NCBI RefSeq assembly: GCF_015353075.1
Contig: NZ_CP064188.1
Span: forward strand, 1,860,001 to 1,924,000
Length of the DNA: 64,000 bases
Source of the DNA: Rhizobium sp. 007
GTDB taxonomy: Bacteria > Pseudomonadota > Alphaproteobacteria > Rhizobiales > Rhizobiaceae
Direction of reading: 5' to 3'
Positions 36,433-44,301 of the stretch are shown here, piece by piece. The notes under the pieces were generated by a model. The model worked only from the letters and a program-made list of their open reading frames with translations, searched no databases and was not told the DNA's origin. The translations under genes were made by a program, and so were the position numbers. Each line of letters opens with the position of its first letter. Position 1 is the stretch's first letter.

Positions 36433-37353
36433 ATGCTGACGACACGTCGAATGCTGGTGCAGGCCTCCCTAGCTGTGATGGCCGCAATAAATTTCCCGCC
36501 GCTCTTGGCACATTCCCAGGATCAGCGGCCTGTCGCGCGCCGCATCCCTTCGACGGGCGAGGCGATTCCGGCCGTCGGACTTGGGACTTGGATCACCTTC
36601 AATGTCGGCGACGATCCGACGCTTAGGGACGAATGCGCGGACGTCATCGCAGCCTTCTTCGAGGCTGGCGGACGCATGATCGACTCTTCGCCCATGTACG
36701 GATCATCGCAGCCAGTCATCGGCCATGGCCTGCAAAAGCTCGGGCAACCGGCGGCGCTTTTTTCCGCGGAGAAGGTCTGGACGTCCGCGGGCGCTGACGG
36801 TCCAAGCCAGATCGAGCAATCCCGCCGTCTCTGGGATGTGCCGCGCTTCGACCTCATTCAGGTCCACAACCTCCTTGCCTGGGAGGCGCATCTGCAAACC
36901 CTGTTCGCAATGAAGGCGGCTGGCTCCGTGCGCTATGTCGGGATTACGACCTCCGAAGGGCGCCGTCATGATCTTGTTGAACAGATCATGCGGCACGAAG
37001 CCATCGATTTTGTGCAACTCTCCTATAATATCATCGATCGCGAGGCGGAAGAGCGGATCCTGCCGCTGGCGGCCGAACGTGGAATTGCCGTGATCATCAA
37101 CCGGCCCTTCCGGCAAGGCGCGCTGACTAGCCGGCTCGACGGCGAACCTATGCCCGAATGGGCGGCCGAACTAGGTGTATCGAGTTGGGCTCAGTTTCTC
37201 CTGAAATTCATTCTCTCCCACCCGGCCGTCACCGTCGCGATCCCAGCAACGACCCGTGCCGACCATGTGCGTGAGAACGTCGCGGCGGCGACAGGCCCCT
37301 TGCCAGATGCCGCCACTCGCGAGCGCATGGTTGCCCATGTGCAGGATCTTTGA
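36433..37353 (+). CDS. Exported aldo/keto reductase
   Basis: A 306-residue aldo/keto reductase with an N-terminal export signal (TRRMLVQASLAVMAA, Tat-like twin arginine). The catalytic tetrad is visible: Asp and Tyr in IDSSPMYGSS, Lys in SAEKVW and His in LIQVHNL. The late segment HPAVTVAIPATTRADHVREN binds the nicotinamide cofactor in this family. Tat export would allow folding with NADP(H) before transport. The stop overlaps the next gene by one base (TGATG), so it forms an operon with the DUF6064 protein. Confidence 0.87.
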   Translation: MLTTRRMLVQASLAVMAAINFPPLLAHSQDQRPVARRIPSTGEAIPAVGLGTWITFNVGDDPTLRDECADVIAAFFEAGGRMIDSSPMYGSSQPVIGHGLQKLGQPAALFSAEKVWTSAGADGPSQIEQSRRLWDVPRFDLIQVHNLLAWEAHLQTLFAMKAAGSVRYVGITTSEGRRHDLVEQIMRHEAIDFVQLSYNIIDREAEERILPLAAERGIAVIINRPFRQGALTSRLDGEPMPEWAAELGVSSWAQFLLKFILSHPAVTVAIPATTRADHVRENVAAATGPLPDAATRERMVAHVQDL

Positions 37354-38033
37354 TGTCGGAATGGTGGACCTACAGCCTTGAGGATTTTCTGCTCTTTTCG
37401 CCACGCGTCTACTGGCGGATGTTCGAGTTGCACAATGCGATCCTATGGCCGCTACAGGTGCTCACACTGGCTTCCGGCTTTGCAATGGTTACCCTTATCG
37501 TGCGACAGTCTTCTGCCTCCGGGCGCTTCGTCGCGCTCGTTCTCGCGATCCTTTGGGCCCTCGTCGGATGGTCTTTTCTATGGAACCGTTACGCGACCAT
37601 AAACTGGACCGCCGCCTACGTCGCACCCGCATTTGCCGTTGAGGCCCTCCTGCTCTTCGTCATCGGCACGCTGCTTAACGGTCTTGTCTTTTGCCGGCGC
37701 GGACCCGCCGCCTGGACGGGATATGCGCTTCTCGCCTTCGCGCTCGCCGGGCAGCCGCTGCTTGCGCCGCTGCAGGGACGGGTCTGGACCTCGTCCGAGA
37801 TCTTTGGCGTCGCGCCCGATCCGACAGCGATCGGAACGTTGGGCTTTCTGCTTCTCGCCCGCAGCAAGTTCTTACCTCTGCTCCTTCCGATCCCCCTCCT
37901 CTGGTGCTTCTTGAGCGGCCTAACCCTCTGGAGCATGGGAGCGCCGGAGGCATGGGCATCTTTTGCGGCCGTAGCGCTCACGCTTGCAGCCTGCATCGGA
38001 GCGATCATCGACCAGCGACAACCGACCGCGTGA
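37353..38033 (+). CDS. DUF6064-like integral membrane protein
   Basis: A 226-residue membrane protein with six or so hydrophobic helices, beginning MSEWWTYSLEDFLLFSPRVY and with WNRYATINWTAAYVAPAF in the middle. These features match the DUF6064 family, whose function is unknown. It starts one base inside the aldo/keto reductase stop codon, so the two are co-translated. A strong hairpin follows it. Confidence 0.75.
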   Translation: MSEWWTYSLEDFLLFSPRVYWRMFELHNAILWPLQVLTLASGFAMVTLIVRQSSASGRFVALVLAILWALVGWSFLWNRYATINWTAAYVAPAFAVEALLLFVIGTLLNGLVFCRRGPAAWTGYALLAFALAGQPLLAPLQGRVWTSSEIFGVAPDPTAIGTLGFLLLARSKFLPLLLPIPLLWCFLSGLTLWSMGAPEAWASFAAVALTLAACIGAIIDQRQPTA

Positions 38034-38058
38034 TTATTGCGATGCCGCTGCGTGAAGG

Positions 38059-38098
38059 AAGGCGCTCTCCGGCACCGCCCGCCAGTGGAGAGCGCCTT
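38059..38098 (+). terminator. Strong hairpin after the reductase-DUF6064 operon
   Basis: AAGGCGCTCTCC (38059-38070) and GGAGAGCGCCTT (38087-38098) form a perfect twelve-pair stem with a sixteen-base loop, 25 bases past the operon stop. Only a short pyrimidine run follows, so it may be a terminator or an mRNA-stabilising structure. Confidence 0.6.
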
Positions 38099-38230
38099 CT
38101 GCAAGCCACTGCCGCGACAGCTATGCGGAGATGTTGGCGTGATCCTCTCGGAGCGCGGATCGTCGATAGTGATATCTCTGCCATCCAGGCCACCCGGTTT
38201 GTCCGGGCAACCGCCAGGAGATAGGTAGGC

Positions 38231-38842
38231 TCACGATCCGTCGAATCGCTCAAGCATCCTTACAAGCTGAACATTCTGCAAATGCAGCTTTTGCGCTAAT
38301 TGGATTCTCAGTTGCGTGATCTCCTCGTCCAGGCTTGCCACCTCATCGAAGAAAGCCTCTCGAGGGGACGAGGATTGCGCGCTTTGATCACTGTTTGCGA
38401 TGGTAGCGCTCCCCGAAACCATGTCGGCGCGGGTTCTCTTCGGGCGGCGTTCTGGCCGCTTTGTCCGCGGTTTTCGTGGAGATTTTTTACTTGGCTTGCT
38501 TTCCGGCACCAACGCATGCGCATCGGCACCGGGTCGGCTAATCTCATGACGAGTGGGCCTCTGGACCTCTTCCCCATCGTTTGGCGGCGAGATTGCCTGG
38601 GGAACATCGAGATCGCTGTCGGGTTCATCTGAAGTCGTCGTTGCCACTAGATCAACAGCAGGATTCTCATTGTGGTCAGGACGAACAGATACTTCCGTTG
38701 AGTCTGACGAAAGCGCCGAGGCGTGTCGTACGCCGCTTTCGCTCGCCTCGGTATCAGCATCATTCCCAACCGAACTCTCTCGTGTTTCTGTCGGCCGTCT
38801 TCGCGACGCTAATTGAGCAAGGAATTTCCATGGTGTTTTCAT
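38231..38842 (-). CDS. SyrB-like protein with disordered basic middle
   Basis: A 203-residue protein. It begins MKTPWKFLAQLASRRRP, continues with a long low-complexity acidic then basic region (KSPRKPRTKRPERRPKRTR), and ends in a short coiled coil (SLDEEITQLRIQLAQKLHLQ). That coil resembles the C-terminal helix of SyrB. It lies 119 bases downstream of a SyrB-family gene on the same strand. Nucleic-acid binding is plausible from composition; regulation of symbiotic or surface genes is only suggested by the family name. Confidence 0.65.
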   Translation of the reverse strand: MKTPWKFLAQLASRRRPTETRESSVGNDADTEASESGVRHASALSSDSTEVSVRPDHNENPAVDLVATTTSDEPDSDLDVPQAISPPNDGEEVQRPTRHEISRPGADAHALVPESKPSKKSPRKPRTKRPERRPKRTRADMVSGSATIANSDQSAQSSSPREAFFDEVASLDEEITQLRIQLAQKLHLQNVQLVRMLERFDGS

Positions 38843-38961
38843 AGTGCTTCAACCTCGAGCAATCCGCAGCAGGGCGTTGCCGCAGCTTTAGATCCGGGCT
38901 CGCGACTGGGGCCGGCGAGTTTTTCTACCGTCGATCGCCCAATCGCTCCCACCCTAGTCGA

Positions 38962-39393
38962 TCAGACGAGCCCGAGCCGCTTGCGCAGATCGGTATTTTC
39001 CGCGCGAAGCTTATCTGCCAGGGTTTTGCGAAGCCTTTTATTCTCTTCTTCAAGCTGAGTAAGATCTGCCATCTCATCGAGAGCTGGTAGCGGCGTCTTG
39101 GCTGTTTGCGCGATTTGCTTTGGCGTCCGCTTTCTACCGGTGTCCTTGATGGCGTCCTTGCTCGTGCTCTTGCCAGTGATTTGCGTTTCTTGGGGCGTCA
39201 GCTTTGCCTGCCCGGCACGCTTCCTGCGACCACTCGGCAGCTGCGCAGTCTTCCCAAGTGATGCAGCTACCGTTGCTCCGGCAGAGGCCTTCTGGTCCCG
39301 TGGTGCGCGCGGCTTTTTAGGCGCCGGCACTTTTGCCGTTGCATCCTTCTCTGCGACTTCGGTAATGGAGCCCGTATTGTTCTCGTCAGCCAT
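38962..39393 (-). CDS. SyrB-family regulator
   Basis: A 143-residue protein of the rhizobial SyrB family. The start MADENNTG, the basic middle and the C-terminal coil LEEENKRLRKTLADKLRAEN with LRKRLGL all match SyrB. SyrB is known from Sinorhizobium meliloti as a regulator connected with syrM. The usual central helix-turn-helix segment looks shortened here (TSKDAIKDTGRKRTPKQI), so DNA binding may be altered. GGGAG precedes the start. Confidence 0.8.
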   Translation of the reverse strand: MADENNTGSITEVAEKDATAKVPAPKKPRAPRDQKASAGATVAASLGKTAQLPSGRRKRAGQAKLTPQETQITGKSTSKDAIKDTGRKRTPKQIAQTAKTPLPALDEMADLTQLEEENKRLRKTLADKLRAENTDLRKRLGLV

Positions 39394-39700
39394 CAGTTAT
39401 CTCCCTCTGTAGGCAAGAGTTCTTTTGAGCTGAGTGAAAGACGGAGTCAACATGAGCGCGCCATGGATAGCTCACGCTGAGACGCGGCGCCAACGCTCGT
39501 ATAAGAAGATTGGCGAAGCAGCTAACGCTCCCGCGCTCGCCTTGAGCGTATTCGAACCACGGGCAGCGATCTGAATTGAGCTTGAGTAACGCCGCCGATT
39601 TATGCGCGTTGCTCTCAAGTAGCTTGATCGAGGTTTCGAATTCAGTGTGCCCGGCTGCCAATAGCATGAGCCAGTTTTGCGTATGCGGCGGGAACGGGGC
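39394..39700. other. Intergenic stretch between SyrB-like and DUF983 genes
   Basis: About 307 bases. A minus-strand frame (39386-39667) overlaps the SyrB start and has protein-like stretches (FETSIKLLESNAHKSAALLK), but lacks a good ribosome-binding site and a recognisable family. It may be a remnant; it is not called as a gene. Confidence 0.4.
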
Positions 39701-40096
39701 TTAAACCTCTTTCGACGCAGGAGAGGTGCGGGCTAGCTTGCCCTCTTCCGCCTTGTAGAAATATTGGCTGGCGACCAACCATCCCTTCAGCGGCCGCAAG
39801 GGCGGGATACAAGTAGCCAGCATAAAGGGACCGGTGACCAGCAGATGGACCCACAAGGGCGCGCTGTACTGGATCTCGAGCCACACGCCGAGCAGGACAC
39901 TTGGCACGCAAGCGAAGCAGATGACGAAAAATGCGGGACCATCCGCCGGATCGGCGAAACCGTAGTCGAGGCCGCAGACTTCGCATTCGGGCCTAATTTT
40001 CAGAAAGCCGTTGAAAATGTGCCCCTGGCCACAGCGCGGGCATCGTCCTTTGAGCCCGGTTGTCGTCGGCGGAATTGGTGGCCACTCCGTTTGCAT
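39701..40096 (-). CDS. DUF983 family protein
   Basis: A 131-residue protein: an N-terminal zinc ribbon (CPRCG and CEVCG) followed by YGFADPADGPAF and two membrane helices (FVICFACVPSVLLGVWLEI and LWVHLLVTGPFMLATCIP). The family is widespread in alphaproteobacteria without a known role. AAGGAT precedes the ATG at 40096. A palindrome and direct repeats lie just upstream (40119-40156). A decayed paralogue is at 1793-2130. Confidence 0.85.
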   Translation of the reverse strand: MQTEWPPIPPTTTGLKGRCPRCGQGHIFNGFLKIRPECEVCGLDYGFADPADGPAFFVICFACVPSVLLGVWLEIQYSAPLWVHLLVTGPFMLATCIPPLRPLKGWLVASQYFYKAEEGKLARTSPASKEV

Positions 40097-40118
40097 GACG
40101 AACGATCCTTATACAGTG

Positions 40119-40156
40119 CATGCACGTATGCATGTATTGACTGAATTCATTGACTG
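40119..40156. promoter_or_regulatory. Palindrome and direct repeats upstream of DUF983
   Basis: CATGCA-CGTA-TGCATG (40119-40134) is followed by two copies of ATTGACTG (40136 and 40149) thirteen bases apart. The same octamer occurs once at 41680, just upstream of the MocR-type regulator. MocR/PdxR proteins often bind direct repeats, so this may be its operator. Confidence 0.45.
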
Positions 40157-40245
40157 CATTCAAAATAAGTACATTTCTCCAATTGGTGCGATATGGCATA
40201 TTGCCGCGGTGCTCTCACTTCGGATCAATTGACATGCGGAACAAC

Positions 40246-41649
40246 CTAGAAGAAGGACGCCGCGAGTTCAGGCGAGCCTTCGAGTGCGTGCCCCATGAAT
40301 TCAAGACTACCCCGCAGCTTTTCGCGGTCGATAGGGCCACCAAGGCAGACGCGCACCGCTTCCAGCGCCTGACCTTCGACCGTAAATGCATCGCTGGCAA
40401 CGACGCCAATGCCCGAGGCGCGCATGTGGCTACCGAAGGTCGACCGCGTCCAGCCGTTCGTCAGCGGCAGCCAGATGTTGAAGCTGATGGGATCGCCACG
40501 ATAGCTACCGGGCGGAAGGATGGCTGCGACCAGTTCCTGGCGTGCCGCTGCCTCCTTGCGGATGAATCGAAGGATGGCATCGGCGGTGCCATCCTCGATC
40601 CACCGCGTGGCAAGCGCCATGTTGAGCGGCGACGCCATGACATTGTTGGCACGCATGGCACTGACGAAGGGCCAGATCGCCTTGGTATCCGGTGCAACGA
40701 CATAGGCCAGCCGGAGCCCGGCGCCGATGCATTTCGCCAAGCCGCCGATATGCCAGGTGAGGTCCGGCGCCATTGCTGCAAACGGCGGCGGCGCATGCAG
40801 CGGAATGAAGCCATAGGCGTCATCCTCGATGATCGGGACGTGATATTTGCGCGCCACCGCGCAAATCTCTTCGCGCCGCCGCTCTGGGATAGTCAGGGTA
40901 AGCGGATTCTGCAGGGTCGGGTTGAGATAGAGCCCCTTGGGTTTCATTCTCTCGCAGGCTTCGGCAAAGGCGTCGGGCAAAATGCCGTCAGCGTCCATCG
41001 GCAAACCCGAAAGATTGAGACGCAGTTGCGCCGCAATCGAGCGGATGCCGGGATAGGTGATGCATTCCGACAGGATGGTTTCAGAGGGCTTTGCCAGCAG
41101 GCCGCAAATCGCCAGCAGCGCCGGGTGAGCGCCGGGCGTCACGAAAATACGCTCCTGCGAAGGGACAAGGCCGCGACGGCTGAGCCAGGCGGCTGCAGCC
41201 TCCTTGTCCATGCCCGAGCCGCCAAATCCCTGATAGCGCAGAAGCGGGATAAGGCTGGAAGTCACCGCCGAGATGCACTCGCGCATCCGCGTGATCAATT
41301 CCGGATCGGTTGGCTCCGGCGGCATATTCATCGAAAGGTCGATTGCAGACGTACGGCGCGGATCCGGGGCGGTGTCGGACCCAAAGCCCCGGCGCTCCTT
41401 GTCGGCCCCGCCAGTGACGAACGTGCCGCGGCCAACGTGCGAATCCACCAGGCCGCGCTTCTGCGCCTCGGCATAACCACGCGCGACGGTGGTGAAATCG
41501 ATATGCAGATGTTTCGCCAACTCGCGCTGCGGCGGCAGACGATCACCGATGGCCAGATGACCGCTGCGCAAATCCCTCTCGATAAGGTCGGCGATGGCCA
41601 TGTAGCGGGGGCTGTTGCTGCGGCTGAGGTCGGGTCGCCAGTCTTTCAT
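40246..41649 (-). CDS. MocR/PdxR-type GntR regulator with aminotransferase domain
   Basis: A 467-residue fusion regulator: N-terminal GntR winged helix (IADLIERDLRSGHLAIGDRL, LPPQRELAKHLHIDFTTVAR) and a fold-type I aminotransferase-like domain. The PLP lysine is in GGLAKCIGAGLRLAYV and the cofactor aspartate region is PIIEDDAYGF. Such proteins sense PLP or amino-acid-derived ligands. The ATG at 41649 (MKDWRPDLSRS) is preferred; a TTG-initiated longer form reaches 41700. It precedes DUF983 on the same strand with a 150-base gap containing possible operator repeats. Confidence 0.87.
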   Translation of the reverse strand: MKDWRPDLSRSNSPRYMAIADLIERDLRSGHLAIGDRLPPQRELAKHLHIDFTTVARGYAEAQKRGLVDSHVGRGTFVTGGADKERRGFGSDTAPDPRRTSAIDLSMNMPPEPTDPELITRMRECISAVTSSLIPLLRYQGFGGSGMDKEAAAAWLSRRGLVPSQERIFVTPGAHPALLAICGLLAKPSETILSECITYPGIRSIAAQLRLNLSGLPMDADGILPDAFAEACERMKPKGLYLNPTLQNPLTLTIPERRREEICAVARKYHVPIIEDDAYGFIPLHAPPPFAAMAPDLTWHIGGLAKCIGAGLRLAYVVAPDTKAIWPFVSAMRANNVMASPLNMALATRWIEDGTADAILRFIRKEAAARQELVAAILPPGSYRGDPISFNIWLPLTNGWTRSTFGSHMRASGIGVVASDAFTVEGQALEAVRVCLGGPIDREKLRGSLEFMGHALEGSPELAASFF

Positions 41650-41679
41650 CGGAATATCGCCATGTCCTTCTTCATCGAC

Positions 41680-41687
41680 ATTGACTG
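41680..41687. promoter_or_regulatory. Copy of the ATTGACTG motif upstream of the MocR-type gene
   Basis: ATTGACTG sits 31 bases before the regulator start, within an AT-rich stretch (TATATTGTTGCAA). It repeats the octamer found twice upstream of DUF983, with an extra shared base (CATTGACTG) at one of those. A role in autoregulation is a guess from this match. Confidence 0.35.
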
Positions 41688-41895
41688 TATATTGTTGCAA
41701 CTTCCCTCTGTCACGAAGAATGTCTCAAACTCCGATGCGAATGTCGGCCAGTTCAGCCCACTCAAGCGATTGGCAGCCGAGACGCAGAGCCACCCGCCGC
41801 CACGGCTTGCAAAAATTGGCCGCTTGCTGAGCGCGGCCACGATCGGCGCCGGCCACATCTGACCTTGCCAGTTCAAAACACTTATAAGGAAGAGA

Positions 41896-41919
41896 AAAGC
41901 CGCCCAGAGGAGCGGCTTT
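41896..41919 (-). terminator. Hairpin after the periplasmic hypothetical gene
   Basis: AAAGCCGC (41896-41903) pairs with GCGGCTTT (41912-41919) around an eight-base loop, 20 bases beyond the minus-strand stop at 41940. On the minus strand the stem ends in TTT followed by TCTCTTCC, a plausible intrinsic terminator. Confidence 0.6.
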
Positions 41920-41939
41920 CAGGTGCGCGATGATAGCGG

Positions 41940-42386
41940 TCAGGCGTGGCGGGCCTCGCGTGAAATCGCTCCATCGAGATTGGCGATCTGATGCTCTATC
42001 ACGTGATAATGAAACGGGGATATCATGCCGTCGCTCAGAGCCATCTGGATGGCTTGCCTGTGGATCGCGGCTTCTTCCGAACGGAGATCACGAACTTCAG
42101 CGGCGCTGAGCAGCCTTCGGCCCCTGTCAGCCGCGATACGGCCGTCGGCGGCACGGATCTCAGCAAGTATGGTGTGCAATCGGCTGTCGGGGATGAACAT
42201 CGGCATTGGATCCACCAGCGGGTCATCGTCGCCGGGCTCGGTCCGAACCCAATGATCGCGACGATCATGCTCGCCGGCGCGCACACCGTGCGAATTACGG
42301 GAAGCATGGGACGCAGCGAAGGCGGTTGCTAGTGGGACAGATATAAGGATGGCGGTGAGCGCCGTCTTGACGATCAAAGAGCGCAT
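41940..42386 (-). CDS. Periplasmic protein of unknown function
   Basis: A 148-residue exported protein. The signal peptide (MRSLIVKTALTAILISVPLA, cleavage near AFAASH) is followed by a histidine/aspartate-rich linker and a helical domain (RLHTILAEIRAADGRIAADR, EEAAIHRQAIQMALSDG). GGGAG precedes the ATG at 42386, which begins the signal peptide; the longer frame to 42542 is unlikely. A metal-binding or stress role is possible from composition only. Confidence 0.65.
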   Translation of the reverse strand: MRSLIVKTALTAILISVPLATAFAASHASRNSHGVRAGEHDRRDHWVRTEPGDDDPLVDPMPMFIPDSRLHTILAEIRAADGRIAADRGRRLLSAAEVRDLRSEEAAIHRQAIQMALSDGMISPFHYHVIEHQIANLDGAISREARHA

Positions 42387-42659
42387 TTTGCATCTCCCGA
42401 ATTTGGAGGACGATTGTCTTTTCATCCTCCCGTCTGCAGTGTCGTCCAGTTCCGTCGTGTCGCGGTGGTCACTCATCGCCGGCGGTTCTCGACCTGCAGC
42501 GAGACAGGATAGAACCTTGTCAGCGAGACCTGTAATTAACAAAAGATAATTTTTGCCGCTTCTGGACGTTCCGCAATCCAGCCTACCTTTGCGTCATGGC
42601 GGTGGAATAGTGGCGGAGAGTGGCGAAGGCTCTGCCCGCCATGACAGAAATGACCAAGA

Positions 42660-43020
42660 AGTGCCCCCCTGACACGGACTCGTCGCGCACAGTGCCCGAC
42701 CTCGACCGGCACTCGCGCCAGTATTTCGATGTCCATCAGATCTGGACTCATGCCGACTATGGTGTCGCAACGGCTTCAAAGCGCGAGCTCGCCGAGGCGA
42801 GCCGACAGCACAAGGAGCTAAAGTTTCGGGCGCCCGATCATCGATACGACCGGCCATGCCTGCAACCTATCGGCTGGTGCCGAGCGCCGACGTGCACAAG
42901 CGGCTGGAGGCGGACTACGAGCGCATGTCTGCCATGATTTTGAAACTCCGCCCACGTCCGACGAGGTGTTTTCGAGCATTCAAGAGCTGGAGAAACGCCT
43001 GAATGACGGCTCCGCCGCGA
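42660..43020 (+). pseudogene. Decayed AbiEii-like nucleotidyltransferase toxin gene, C-terminal part
   Basis: Three successive plus-strand frames together resemble the C-terminal end of AbiEii/AbiGii-type nucleotidyltransferases. The first reads RHSRQYFDVHQIWTHADYG (about 42695-42750) and ELAEASRQHKELKFRAPDHR. A second frame gives YRLVPSADVHKRLEADYERM (42866 on). A third gives PPTSDEVFSSIQELEKRLND (42952 on). No N-terminal nucleotidyltransferase motif and no AbiEi-type antitoxin are present, so this is a non-functional remnant. Confidence 0.55.
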
Positions 43021-43033
43021 AGGCATGGTTGAC

Positions 43034-43169
43034 GAGTGTGTTTCGGCATAGACGTTCGCCGTCTGCATTGAACATTGACCCCAACAGCCCGCTAAATTCA
43101 GCAATCGAAGAAATGAGATACCCTGCCTCCGCAAGGGTCAATATTCTGCGCCGAAAGGGGTCAAACTTC
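43034..43169. repeat. Dispersed repeat, copy B
   Basis: Second copy of the repeat at 35280-35420, same orientation. It keeps the inner inverted repeat ATTGACCC (43074) with GGGTCAAT (43135) and the right outer arm GGGGTCAAAC (43157), but the left outer arm has changed to ACGTTCGCC. It directly follows the decayed AbiEii-like gene. Confidence 0.65.
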
Positions 43170-43312
43170 CGAGCATTTTTCTCATGCGAGGCATACAATT
43201 GGGGAAAAGTATCGAGTGCAGTGGCGGTGGATCCATTTGGTCAGCCATGTTCTCTCGGCCATTTCCGCAGGGATCACGAATCTGGGGAACTCGTAGAGCA
43301 ACGGACTCATGG

Positions 43313-44191
43313 TTAAGTGCATCGCCTCATTTCCTCGCCGATCCATGATCGGAAATGCTTCACCTGGATCTTAGTGGCACTAGAGGAGGCAGTCAGCACC
43401 CTGTAGCAGTAGGACGACGGAACGAACAGATCGGCAGCCATAACAAGTCTGCCCGCCAAAATGTCGTCAGACGCGATCGCTGCAGATACCAGTGCCACCC
43501 CGTCACCCGAAACCGCCGCCTGGACGAGCAACCCAGCATGGCTAAAGGCTCGGGTGAAAGACAATGTCTTCCCAAGCATGCCCCGCGCTTCCAGCAATAG
43601 CATCCAAGGGTGCGTTGAACCTTCATAGATTATTGGAAGGCCATCTATGTCATCGATCAAGAGGTCCGGGCGCCCTGTCCTTTCAAGAAGGCTTGGGCTC
43701 GCGACCATCACGAAGCGATCCGGGAACGTCAGGTCGTCTGCCGCGTGCGGTTCATACCTGGCATGTCGTACCACGACGTCACATTTGCCCGAGTTCAACG
43801 GTACCGGTTCATCTGTCGCCTCCAGCCTAAAGTCGACCTCTGGATAGGCGAGGTTGAAGCGCGGAAGTCTTGGGATGAGCCATTTCATTGCGAATGAATG
43901 AGTCGTCGAAACCCGTAGCACCCGGTCGCCGCCGCCATCAGCAAGGTCGTTTATTTTCTGGTCGAGTAGCAGAACTGCCTTGGCAACAGTCTCGGCAAGT
44001 TCTTTGCCCTTATCGGTAATCGTCACGCCGCGCGGGTGCCGCTCGAACAGGGGGAAGCCCAGCGTTTGTTCAAGAGTCTTGATCTGCTGGCTCACGGCAG
44101 CCGGCGTCTTATGAAGTTCAAGCGACGCAAGCTTGAAGCTCTGCCAGCGCGCGGCGCATTCGAAGTCAATAAGTCCCGCCAGGCTGCGCAT
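43313..44191 (-). CDS. LysR family transcriptional regulator
   Basis: A 292-residue LysR regulator of the GcvA-like subgroup. The N-terminal helix-turn-helix reads SFKLASLELHKTPAAVSQQI then LEQTLGFPLFERHPRGVTIT. The effector domain follows (VLRVSTTHSFAMKWLIPRL, CDVVVRHARYEPH). It starts 111 bases from the divergent epimerase-like gene and probably controls that gene and the LysE exporter behind it. Confidence 0.88.
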   Translation of the reverse strand: MRSLAGLIDFECAARWQSFKLASLELHKTPAAVSQQIKTLEQTLGFPLFERHPRGVTITDKGKELAETVAKAVLLLDQKINDLADGGGDRVLRVSTTHSFAMKWLIPRLPRFNLAYPEVDFRLEATDEPVPLNSGKCDVVVRHARYEPHAADDLTFPDRFVMVASPSLLERTGRPDLLIDDIDGLPIIYEGSTHPWMLLLEARGMLGKTLSFTRAFSHAGLLVQAAVSGDGVALVSAAIASDDILAGRLVMAADLFVPSSYCYRVLTASSSATKIQVKHFRSWIGEEMRRCT

Positions 44192-44301
44192 TTGTCAGTC
44201 CATAAAGACATAGAAATTCTTATTCATTGGCTTAGTATTTGTCGGTTGCGCAGTCAACAGATGCATGGGAATCAAGGATTAATTCAGGAGCTACAACCAC
44301 C

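Noticed and set aside
40150..41862. A 570-codon plus-strand frame opposite the MocR-type regulator.
   Set aside because: The minus strand has both GntR and aminotransferase motifs. The plus frame shows only shadow composition.
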